A stretch of 64,000 bases of DNA from Melastoma dodecandrum. Taxonomy: Eukaryota; Streptophyta; Magnoliopsida; Myrtales; Melastomataceae. The DNA lies in NCBI GenBank assembly GCA_029817715.1, contig JARUPY010000473.1, positions 7,502,001 through 7,566,000 on the forward strand, in the 5' to 3' direction. A program made the position numbers and the translations under genes. Positions within the stretch are counted from its first letter, which is position 1. Each line of letters begins with the position of its first letter. This document shows positions 45,901 through 54,794 of this stretch, piece by piece. The notes beneath the pieces are model-generated. The model made no database searches. It was not told the origin of the DNA and saw only the letters and a list, made by a program, of their open reading frames with translations.

Positions 45901-46884
45901 AGTTTCGACTACACTCCTCTACAAGGAGATAAGCCCTGCGACTTCGATGCAGAGCAACGGCCCCTCGTGGGCTGTAACGTTCTTACCCTCCCTGCGGAGT
46001 TCGCCTGCAACAACAAGCCAGAGGCACCGGAAGGTAAAACTCTCGACTCTAGAGTCACTACATTTCCTTCTGGCTTCCCTCTGCACTGGTTGAGGAAACC
46101 ATCAGATCGTATGAAACAGCATATGCATTCGCTGTATATCTCAGCCACCTTTGATGGTGTCTTAGTGGGTCGAGTCTTAATAGACAATGGCGCCACTGTC
46201 AATGTTCTTCCCCTCGCCAAGTTTAGATTACTTGGGTACAAGCCTAGCGAGTTGGTGCGAACCGACGTAGCTGTAAGTGGCTTCAATGGGAGAAAATCCG
46301 AGTGCCTGGGTATATGCTCCGTGCGCCTAGGCGTCGGGAGACACGAGCAGGAAACTGCTTTCTTTGTAATCGATATAGCCCCTTCATTTAATGCGCTTTT
46401 AGGACGCGATTGGCTTCATAAGGCCGCCGCGATTCCATCTACTTTGCATAGGGAGTTAATCCTATGGCTTGACTCCGAAATAGAAATCGTTAAGGCTGAT
46501 GAATACTTCTGTTGTGACAAGGGTATTTTGCATGCAGAGACGTGTAAGACAGTCAAGGACCTTACTCTGGACCAGCGCTACAAGCTGGGAGACCCCACAG
46601 TCGGACCCTTAGGTGAACCTTCAGGGAAGTTCGACTTCATCGTGAGCTATGGCACCTCTCACCCCAAGCCTGACGAAGGACCGATTGTGCCAACAGGATG
46701 GGGGCCCGACTTCACAGACAAAGACATAGACGAGGTCCTGCAGAAGGTAGTCACGACTAAAGATGGAGGCGAAACGAACAACAGCCCAAACGACGACCAG
46801 GGAGAAGCGCCTAAGAGCCAAGAGAGCACTGCGACGGAGTTGGAGCCCGATAGACTCCTGCATGAAGGGATGTATGGACAGTGA
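42919..46884 (+). pseudogene. gag-protease of element D with two in-frame stops
   Basis: One frame of 1322 codons from ATG 42919 to TGA 46884, interrupted by TGA at 43942-43944 (in the capsid, before KLKLFPNSLTGDAF) and TAG at 44923-44925 (after the first knuckle). Both could arise by C-to-T change of methylated cytosine. Blocks are: an N-terminal region with a duplicated 20-residue segment; capsid at about residues 340-470 (FTWYASLPPGSIASW, FVKTFARLDAPM); a CCHC-like knuckle YCKWHGSFTHATKDC starting at Cys557; and a C-X2-C-X13-C-X2-C-C cluster near residue 830 (LLCQKCKLIAHNRILI..LCTACC). Last comes the retropepsin, with Asp1089 in DNGATVNVLP and GRDWLHKAAAIPS. Gag forms the particle; the protease cuts the precursor. 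The end overlaps pol by 122 bases in the +1 frame. Confidence 0.9.
43001..43120 (+). repeat. 60-bp in-frame tandem duplication in gag
   Basis: CGCCAGCCCTAGGAGGCCAG begins both 43001-43060 and 43061-43120. The two copies are identical except at the last bases. They encode a repeated segment (APALGGQAATNQSAFDSHA). The frame is kept. Confidence 0.95.
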
Positions 46885-49800
46885 GGAGAAAGGTCATGCA
46901 GTCGCTGATATCCTACAGCGACTTCAGAAGCATGTTAGGACGACTAGGAAAGTAGGATGCCAGATAGGCAACGTCGATTTCGAAATTAGGCCATGTAATA
47001 ACGTGGACACCAATTTAGGTGGTGTCCAGAGTCGTGAGTCACTGATGATGCCATGTGACTCACTCGTAGGTGTCAATTTCGGCGAGGCATCGAGCCCTCG
47101 AATTGTTTTTATCAGTTCCTCGATGAATAAAGAACTTTTCCATTCTATCAAAGCTACTCTAGAAGAGTTTAAAGATTGTTTCGCTTGGGATTACACTGAG
47201 ATGCCTGGCCTAGATCGCCGACTTGTGGAACACAAGTTACCAATCAAAACAGGATTTAAACCAGTCCAACAGGCGCCGAGGAGAATGACTCATGAAGTCA
47301 CTCAAGCAGTATTTGAGGAAGTTAAAAAGCTCTTTAAAGCCGGATATATAAGGACATCGAGGTACACCGAATGGATATCCAGTATAGTTCCTGTCATTAA
47401 AAAGAATGGTAAGATTAGGGTTTGCATCGACTTTAGAGACTTGAATCGTGCCACTCCAAAAGATGAGTACCCTATGCCCATCGCAGATGATTTAGTCGAC
47501 AAGACTGCAGGGCACCAAATTATGTCCTTCATGGATGGTTTCTCAGGATATAACCAAATCTTCCTAGCCGAAGAGGATATCCATAAAACTGCGTTCAGAT
47601 GTCCCTTAGGCATTTTCGAATGGGTAGTCATGCCATTCGGACTCAAAAACGCTGGGGCAACCTACCAACGGGCCATGAACGCTATATTTGATGCCTTAAT
47701 TAGCAAAACGGTCGAAGTATACATAGACGATATAGTAGTCAAGTCGCGAGATGGGAAGTCGCATGTTAATGACCTTAAAAATGCTTTCATTCAAATGAGA
47801 ACGCATCAACTCAAATTAAACCCTCTCAAATGTGCCTTCGGAGTCAGAGCAGGACATTTCCTAGGGTTCCTAGTTCATCAACGTGGTATAGAAGTCGACC
47901 AGAACAAAGTGAACGCCATTCAAAGATTGAACCCTCCGAGTAATAAGAAGCAGTTACAGGCTTTCTTAGGAAGGGTCAATTATCTAAGGCGATTTATTGG
48001 TAACGTCGCTGGACGGACAGAAGTTTTCTCGACCTTACTAAAGGCAAAGGGAAATTTTGTGTGGAGCGACAAACACCAAAAAGCATTTGAAGGCTTAAAG
48101 GAGTACTTAATGAAACCGCCTGTGCTTGCCCCTCCTCGGATAGGAAAGCCTTATCTGCTTTACGTGGCAGCGACCGAATCAGTCATCGGTGCCATGTTAG
48201 CCCAAGAGACAGAGGACAAAACTGAGAGAGCAGTCTACTATCTGTCAAGACAACTAACTGCTACAGAAAAGCGCTATACAATTAAGGAGAAGTTATGCCT
48301 GTCAGTTTTTTATGCTGTTAAGAAGCTGAGACATTATATCGGATCCCAAGAGGTTCATGTTATTGCCAAGTCCCCAGTCATAAAATACTTTTTCGAAAGT
48401 CCCCTATTGACCGGAAGAATTAGTAAATGGAGCTTGGTCCTATCCGCATACGATCTGCGTTTCAAACCTCAACAGTCGGTGAAAGGGCAGGCCTTAGCCG
48501 ATTTCTTAGTGAACCACGATCCATCTACATCAATCGATCAAGAGGACTTCCTTGAGAATGTCTGGCAAGCTTGGTTTGATGGATCTTCGGCGAAATCCGG
48601 CGTAGGCATAGGCCTCCACGTACTTTCGCCACTAGGAAAGGACGTTCGCCTAGCATATCGTCTGTCGGCAACTCATACAAACAATGCGACTGAGTACGAA
48701 GCGTTGATCACGCTCTTGAAGGAGTTATTAGCCTTGGGAGCCAGGAAAGCCAGAGTAATGGGAGACTCTCAACTGGTTATTAACCAGATGAACGGCGACT
48801 CTCTATGTCAAGAGAAACTCGCACCCTATCATCAAGTCGCTCGAAGGCTAGTCGAGCGATTCGAAGTAATTACTTTCCTTTTTGTAGGCCGGGAGGAAAA
48901 CACAATCGCTAACGACCTAGCCCAAAAGGCTTCAGGATACAAGGCCAAAAGGGGAAGCGATTGTATCCCAGAAATAGCTTCCCACTTAGCTCCCCAAGGC
49001 GACGCGTTCACTCTGAATATAATGACAAGCGATAAAGATTGGAGGAGACCAATCACCGACTTCCTCTCTGACCCAACACAAAAGGCGAGCCAAAGAATCA
49101 AGACTCAGGCTTTGTCGTACACTCTTATAGATGGGGTACTTTACAGAAAGACCAAAGAAGGAGTCCTACTAAGATGCGTCGATTTAGACGAAGCGACCCC
49201 AATTATGTTGGAGACTCATCAGGGTTTATGCGGGTCTCACCAATCTGGCACCAAAATGTCTTGGACTATCCAAAGACATGGTTTTTACTGGCCATCAATG
49301 CTAAAGAATTGCATAGAAATGGCTAGGGGGTGCCAAGAGTGTCAAAAACATGGTCCGGTGACAAGGGCCCCAGCGTCCGATTTAGTCTCAGTCATCAAGT
49401 CTTGGCCGTTTAGGTCTTGGGCTTTAGATATAATCGGGGAGATTCACCCACACTTGAGTAAAGGCGATGCCTACATTCTAGTCGCTACTGACTACTTTAC
49501 CAAGTGGGTCGAGGCTCAAGTATACCGGAAAATTGATCACAAAGAGGTGATCGATTTTCTCAGATCCTCCATCATTTATAGATTTGGGATTCCCCAGAAT
49601 ATCGTAGTAGATAATGGCACCGTTTTCAATAATGAGAAGGTGCGTGAATTCGCTGCTGAATTTAGCTTTTCAATCACTAATTCGACACCTTATTACCCCC
49701 AGTCGAATGGACAAGCTGAAGCTACTAATAAGCTCATAAAGAATAACATTCAGAAAATGGTTGGTGCAAATCCAAGAAAATGGCACGAACTATTACAGGA

Positions 49801-50332
49801 CACCTTGTGGGCTCTAAGAGTCACCAAGAGAGACAGCACAGGAGAAGCCCCTTTTTCGCTGGTATATGGGCAAGATGCTGTCCTACCTATTGAGATTCGA
49901 TACAAGTCGCTCCGGGTAGCTCATCCTGACTTGCAAGACGAGGCAATGTACCTCGCTTTAGAAGAATTGGAGAAAAAGCGACTCGACGTAATAGACCGAC
50001 TTGAGGTACATAAGCAAAGAATTGCTAGATACTATAATAAAAAGGTTGTCCATAAGCGCTTCAAAGTGGGCGACTTGGTATGGAAGATGATCCTACCCCT
50101 TAAATCAAAAGACCAAGTCTTGGGTAAGTGGTCTCCTAATTGGGAAGGTCCATATGAAGTGTGCGAGACATACTCATCTAATACGTATCGACTTATGACC
50201 AGAGAAGGAGATAGGCATCCATTGAAGGTCAATGGTAAATATCTTAAATCCTACTGCGCGACTATCTGGGAAGCTCATCATAAAATCCTAAGACAAAGGA
50301 CTCCATTAATTTGGGAAGCGCTTAATTCCTAA
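46763..50332 (+). CDS. pol of element D: RT, RNase H, archaeal-type RNase H, integrase
   Basis: The frame is open for 1189 codons; numbering here is from the first ATG in it, which is probably not the true start because translation most likely enters from gag-PR. RT occupies about residues 170-380 (TSRYTEWISSIVPVIKK, CIDFRDLNRATPKDE, FMDGFSGYNQIF, and YIDD at 320-323). The first RNase H follows to about 590 (HYIGSQ.., KPQQSVKGQALADFLV). A second, archaeal-type RNase H covers 600-735 (AWFDGSSAKSGVG with Asp606, ATEYEAL, MGDSQLVINQM, EENTIANDLA); this is the mark of the Tat group. The integrase has an HHCC finger (His819 to Cys860) and the DDE triad Asp889, Asp950, Glu986 with 35 residues between the last two. 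The C-terminus has GDLVWKMILPL and KWSPNWEGPYEV. No stop or frameshift was seen, and all catalytic residues are present. Confidence 0.95.
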   Translation: MEAKRTTAQTTTREKRLRAKRALRRSWSPIDSCMKGCMDSEEKGHAVADILQRLQKHVRTTRKVGCQIGNVDFEIRPCNNVDTNLGGVQSRESLMMPCDSLVGVNFGEASSPRIVFISSSMNKELFHSIKATLEEFKDCFAWDYTEMPGLDRRLVEHKLPIKTGFKPVQQAPRRMTHEVTQAVFEEVKKLFKAGYIRTSRYTEWISSIVPVIKKNGKIRVCIDFRDLNRATPKDEYPMPIADDLVDKTAGHQIMSFMDGFSGYNQIFLAEEDIHKTAFRCPLGIFEWVVMPFGLKNAGATYQRAMNAIFDALISKTVEVYIDDIVVKSRDGKSHVNDLKNAFIQMRTHQLKLNPLKCAFGVRAGHFLGFLVHQRGIEVDQNKVNAIQRLNPPSNKKQLQAFLGRVNYLRRFIGNVAGRTEVFSTLLKAKGNFVWSDKHQKAFEGLKEYLMKPPVLAPPRIGKPYLLYVAATESVIGAMLAQETEDKTERAVYYLSRQLTATEKRYTIKEKLCLSVFYAVKKLRHYIGSQEVHVIAKSPVIKYFFESPLLTGRISKWSLVLSAYDLRFKPQQSVKGQALADFLVNHDPSTSIDQEDFLENVWQAWFDGSSAKSGVGIGLHVLSPLGKDVRLAYRLSATHTNNATEYEALITLLKELLALGARKARVMGDSQLVINQMNGDSLCQEKLAPYHQVARRLVERFEVITFLFVGREENTIANDLAQKASGYKAKRGSDCIPEIASHLAPQGDAFTLNIMTSDKDWRRPITDFLSDPTQKASQRIKTQALSYTLIDGVLYRKTKEGVLLRCVDLDEATPIMLETHQGLCGSHQSGTKMSWTIQRHGFYWPSMLKNCIEMARGCQECQKHGPVTRAPASDLVSVIKSWPFRSWALDIIGEIHPHLSKGDAYILVATDYFTKWVEAQVYRKIDHKEVIDFLRSSIIYRFGIPQNIVVDNGTVFNNEKVREFAAEFSFSITNSTPYYPQSNGQAEATNKLIKNNIQKMVGANPRKWHELLQDTLWALRVTKRDSTGEAPFSLVYGQDAVLPIEIRYKSLRVAHPDLQDEAMYLALEELEKKRLDVIDRLEVHKQRIARYYNKKVVHKRFKVGDLVWKMILPLKSKDQVLGKWSPNWEGPYEVCETYSSNTYRLMTREGDRHPLKVNGKYLKSYCATIWEAHHKILRQRTPLIWEALNS

Positions 50333-50464
50333 GAAAATCGCGCTAGGCTTCAGTAACGCTGTTTGGAAGAATGAATTTAGCGTAGTGGGCAGGAATTCGT
50401 TCGAGACATAAGACACTTGATTTGTTCAGTAAAGCAAAAATAATCGAGTGGCGTTGTTCTTTGG

Positions 50465-53400
50465 TTACAAGTCTAGACTCCATAACCCGCCAACTTCTCT
50501 AAAATCGAGGACAAGGGATTTACGAGCTCGTCGCTGGACATTGTTCACCTTGTTTCGCTGGGCATAAAGGTCGACGACCTTTTCTCTATCCTTCTCAGCA
50601 TTGGCCTCCAGCTCCTCGATTTCTTGAGTATTGATCGACGCAAGCTGCCGAGTCAGGTCATTCTTCAGGTTCGTATAGAACTCTATCTGTCTCTCTGTCT
50701 CGGTCAGCTTCTCTTGCACATCGACCAAATGTTGGCGGGCGTCCTGTGCAGCTTTAGAGGCCTGCCCTCGAGCATCATTGATCGACCGAATCTTCGAGTC
50801 GGTCAAGTCGTAGGCGAGCAGGTCGGCGTAGTAATCCTTCCAGCGAGTCCAATACGTCGACCTAAAGCTCTTGCAGGCCCCCAGTATTTCGTCCGTCACC
50901 CGAGGGGATGCCTCGATCTCCTTCAACAGCTTCTGCATCTTCTCAAACTCGTCGACGCTTAAGGGGTCAATGAGCAGAAGTCGGCAGAATTCGTCAATGT
51001 CCTGATGAAGCTTCACCCATGGGTCGACAGTCGAGGTCGCTGCAGCAGGAGCCTGCAGAATAAGAAATGAAATGTTGCTAAGACACAATGTCCCAAACAG
51101 TCAACACCTCCATGCAATCCAATACTTACCTCTGAACGTAGTAAATCCTCAGAACTTTCGCCTGAAGAAGTGGAGGGAGTAGGAGCCTTCTTGCGACCAG
51201 CAGTCGTCTTCACTCTCTTCGGGCGAGCCTGTGAAGTGTCACGGTTAGAATCGTGATAACAACGCCATACTTTGTGAGAAAGAAGAACACATACCATTGG
51301 TGGTGCAGGAGTGGGGGCTGAAGAAGAAGGGACGCCTTGTTCTTCCTCCTCTCGCATCGGCTGAGGTAGTGCCCCCTCCTGCGTCGACCGAGTTGAAGGA
51401 TCGACTGAAACCATAGCGGTCCCTTCTTGTAGCAAGGCTTCAGGAGCCTGCTCTTCCTAGAGTGGAGTGTAATAAAACTAAAGTTCATGTATGAACTAGG
51501 GTAATATATCCTAGCAGGGAGTCGAGCTCACCTCGGCGGTCGAAGCCGTTGCACCCGTCTCGAACGCAACCAGAGTAGGCTGGTCACCACCTCCGGTTGA
51601 CGCTTCGCCCTAGGCAATATAGTGCGGGTTAGATACAGAAGCTCAGGATGAATTAGAACCAGTAAAGTCATACCTCTGTAGCCGCTCCTCGAGCGACATC
51701 GACCGTCGCTAAGGTCACAGGTACAATAGCAGATGATGAGCTCACTGGGGCCACCGCTGTTGGTGACCTCGAAGAAGAAGTCGCCGCTACGGTAGTCGGC
51801 GACTTGGGAAGAGGAGCCGCCACTGAAGCTGGTACCTTCACCAATCTCCTCCTCTGGGATAGAGACATCTCCTCAAGATCTCCTTTCTCGGCCGCCTTGC
51901 GCTTTGGAGCAGCCTTAGGTCGAGCCTTAGCAGGGTCACCTGCGGTTGTTTCCCTGGAGCTCGCCACCTTAGCTTTCCCCTTGCCAGTCGACTTGAGTCT
52001 AGAAGGAGCGGGGGCAAGGGGAGCCTTAGGCTTTCCAGAGCCCTGAGGCATCATTGATCCTGAAAAGGAGAAAGCTCACGATTAATACTAAGAACCCAAT
52101 ACTCTTAAAGTAAAGCTAAGCCTTTACCTCTCGCTTTGATATGTGCGTCGCCCATGTAAAAGTCAGGTTCCTTGGAGACCTCCAAGAAATGCATCAAAGC
52201 CCGCAGCTCTTCATAAGTAGTCGACCACAGCACAGTGAAGAATTGCGTGGCGAAACAGGCAGAAGTACTAGATGGGAATTCTATCTGGGAGAGCTGCGCC
52301 TTGCTGTTGAGCAAGTCGAGGGTCTTCGGGGAGATCGGCTTGCACGAAATCCTCTTCATCCTATCCCCGCACAAGCCACCGGTAGGGTCAGCAAGTGGAA
52401 CCGCTACGCCCTGGATGAACCCAAACTGCCTTGCACACAGCTGAGGGTTATAGGCTTCAAAGGTCAGGTAGCCGTCGAAGATGACTGGTAGGTCCCTGCG
52501 GGTCAATACCCCATTCCAGAAGCCACGAGCAGCTTGGAGCTTAATTTCCTGAGCAAATGTCTTGCCACCTGGAAAGGGTGCCCAGTTGCGTCGATCTGCC
52601 CTGCCGAAGTCGACGATGTGCTTCATGTGGCCAGTGACCGATGTCATAAGCCATTGATCCTTCCGCTGGCAGCACTGCTCCAAGATGGTCTCCCCATAAT
52701 AGGCCGACTCGAGGGGCGAAGCAGGGCCCTTGAACCCAGTCAATCCTGGCATCCACATAGCTGACCAAAGGTGAACTAACCAAAGCAATCCTCCTGCTGG
52801 ATGTTTTGGAAACGGCTTGATCTGAGTCGTCGCTCTGTCCAGATCATGGTAAAGAAGACCCAAAATGAAGGGGGCCCAAGAGATTTCTTCATTGGTCTCC
52901 CTCAGAAAGTTGGCCACTGGATAAGAAGTGTGGCTGACCTTCTTCCCTGGGAAGCAATAGACAAACTTGCTTAACCAAGTGCTGAGAAACTCGACCTCTT
53001 CCCGGGCGCCAAAGCACTCGGTCGACAACTTCTCATCTGGCTCTTTGCCTGCTGAGGCCATTTTCAAATGCCTGCTTACCACCTCCATGTACTGAAGGGC
53101 GCCCTTCGGATTAATATCGCCTGCCAGGGAGTATTGGCGAACAGGGAGGCTATTGACTTTGCACCTGGCCAAAATCTTCACATCTGCCAAGGTAATAGAC
53201 ATGGGACCCTCCGGGAAATAGAAGCAATTGACTGAGGAGTTCCAGAAAGGCAGCATAGCCGAGCAGACTCTAGGATCACAGTTCTTGTCTGCCACGGACA
53301 TCCTAAAGAACCTCAGAATTTTCTGACTCCTAAACCTCTCTGTGAAGTGCTCCTCCCACATCTCGAGCCATTCCACCATCTCAGATTTAGACGAAGAAGG

Positions 53401-53634
53401 AAAACACAGGAAGGATCCCTGACCTTCCCAGTTGAGGGGATCGACGAAGTTGGGATGGCAGATCGGGATGGGCTTCTCGGTGACGAGATAGTTGAGCGGC
53501 ACTGTCCCCGGGAAGAGACGCTCCGGCAGGATGGGTCCGAGGGTGACGCCCGATCCCTGATCCTCTATGACCGGAATGGGTCCGGTTGGCCCCGCACGCT
53601 GATTATGGACCTCGAAAGCCTGGAAAGTCGACAT
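50465..53634 (-). CDS. Intact six-exon antisense gene: plant mobile domain plus coiled-coil protein
   Basis: Exons (plus coordinates): 53634-52128, 52059-51674, 51609-51532, 51456-51295, 51228-51130, 51052-50465. The five introns are 68, 64, 75, 66 and 77 bp, all GT...AG. The first is phase 1 and the others phase 0, and the joined frame has 939 codons and no stop. Exon 1 (about 502 aa) is the plant mobile domain: MWEEHFTERFRSQKILRFFR, FYFPEGPMSITLADVKIL, VEFLSTWLSKFVYC, YPVANFL, WAPFILGLLYHDLD, GLLWLVHLWSAMW and YNPQLCARQFGFIQG. Exons 2-5 form a Pro/Ser/Thr/Ala-rich basic linker with possible nuclear signals (PKRKAAEKG, RPKRVKTTAGRKK). Exon 6 (195 aa) is a predicted coiled coil (VQEKLTETERQIEFYTNLKN, EELEANAEKDREKVV). 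The function is unknown; PMD proteins are linked to transposons and silencing. The open frame extends 61 codons upstream of ATG 53634, but that part would lie around the TATA box. Confidence 0.85.
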
Positions 53635-53769
53635 CTTTTTAAGGATCGGAAGAGTGTTAAGGAGGAAGACGAAGAGTTTTCCGGGAAGCGAGGGTTTTCT
53701 AGTTTCTTGGAGAAGATGAAGAAGTGTTGAGCAAGGAAGAAAAGTGCGGGAAAAGGACGATGACTCTCC

Positions 53770-53777
53770 TTTATATA
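53770..53777 (-). promoter_or_regulatory. TATA box of the antisense gene
   Basis: On the minus strand CCCTATATAAAGGAG stands 136 bp before ATG 53634. The stretch between is a CT-rich, ATG-free leader (CTTCCTTGCTC, CTTCTTCATCTTCTCC). It lies 55 bp from the 3' LTR, so U3 with its 25-bp repeats is upstream DNA for this promoter. Position and context are good for a plant core promoter; activity is untested. Confidence 0.7.
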
Positions 53778-53817
53778 GGGTATGATTTTTGCTGAGTCGG
53801 CGTAGCCAACCCAGCAT

Positions 53818-53827
53818 AAAAGGGGGG
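53818..53827 (+). other. Polypurine tract of element D
   Basis: AAAAGGGGGG followed by CTTA and the LTR start TGTTGAC; the plus-strand primer for reverse transcription. Confidence 0.88.
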
Positions 53828-53831
53828 CTTA

Positions 53832-54789
53832 TGTTGACATGGCAATTAATTTTGGGCCTGGGTTTAGAACAGAAACCCAGTAATCCCTCAAGTCATACTC
53901 CGAGTCAGCCCAAGATACAGTTGTCTAGGCCGACTCATGACGAAGTCGACTAGGTCGACTCATGACGAAGTCGACTAGGTCGACTTATGAACGGGGTCGA
54001 CTAGGTCGACTCACAATGAAGGAGTATGGTGATCAAAGTCAACCAAGATGACTCAACAGTAGCTAGGCCTACTAGTAGGGCCAAGTCAACGGAATTCTGG
54101 ATAAGTCGACCAAGTCGGTCGTAGTCTGTACAGTCAAGTCGACAGGGTTGGAATAAATTTATCACATTTGTTAAGGATCGTAACTGATCCTATTATCCAG
54201 GAACGTGATCCCAAAGATCAAGGAGGTTGTTCAAACACTCCCACGATGTTAGGGATCACGATCTGCAACACGATCTATCTGTTACGTGTTAAACACGTAC
54301 AAATCCTCTATAAATAGCAAAGGAATATTTCAAGACAAAGGGTACGACCACACACAGCCAAAACACTGAAGTTTGTTCGTCAACTTTAGGAAATTAGATA
54401 CCTCGACCCGGTTTGTAGGTCAACCTCCCTCCGCCAGCAGAGTGAGCTCGCAGGGCCTTTGCCGTCAACCCCCTCCAGCGACACCACCGACGGAGTGAGC
54501 TCGTAGGGCCTTCGTCACAGCCTCCCGCCAGCGACCACCACCGACGGAGCGAGCTTCTAAGGCCTTTGTCACAAGTTCTTCATCGTCACGGATTTCCACA
54601 TCGTCATCAATACTTGCGCTCTTTTTCCATTTTTTAATGGCTGTAAGCCCTGTTTCCTTTATTCATTAAGATTGTAAGACTTGCATTTGATTTCAATAAA
54701 ATTGTGCATCTTCTTACTGGCGACCACAATATAACTACCGTGAGTCCTTTGCCAAATATTTCCAACGTGATCCGTTTCGTGCGTGAACA
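53832..54789 (+). repeat. 3' LTR of element D (958 bp)
   Basis: Collinear with 41909-42891; differs by five substitutions and by lack of one 25-bp unit. The TATA box is at 54309-54316 and the primer-core copy TGGCGACCACA at 54718-54728. Confidence 0.95.
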
Positions 54790-54794
54790 AGACC
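54790..54794 (+). repeat. Target site duplication AGACC, right
   Basis: Matches 41904-41908. Confidence 0.9.

Larger units (their letters stand above)
41904..54794 (+). mobile_element. Element D: young, nearly complete Tat-lineage Ty3/gypsy LTR retrotransposon carrying an antisense gene
   Basis: The element is 12,881 bp from LTR to LTR (41909-54789), flanked by the 5-bp target duplication AGACC (41904-41908 and 54790-54794). The order is 5' LTR, tRNA-Arg-type primer site, gag-protease, pol (RT, RNase H, second archaeal-type RNase H, integrase), antisense PMD gene, polypurine tract, 3' LTR. The second RNase H, Arg-type primer and extra gene between integrase and LTR place it in the Tat group (Retand/Ogre relatives). 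The LTRs differ by five substitutions and one 25-bp repeat unit. At about 0.5% divergence and an assumed 1.3e-8 substitutions per site per year, insertion dates to roughly 0.2 million years. Two in-frame stops in gag make this copy defective; everything else appears intact. Confidence 0.93.

Noticed and set aside
50624..50962. Plus-strand frames across the antisense gene (also 51804-52046, 52141-52491, 53347-53730)
   Set aside because: They are reverse readings of the antisense exons, with no domain and no continuity with pol.
53635..53817. N-terminal extension of the antisense protein upstream of ATG 53634
   Set aside because: The frame is open, but this part contains the TATA box and its first possible codon is not ATG; it is best read as promoter and leader.
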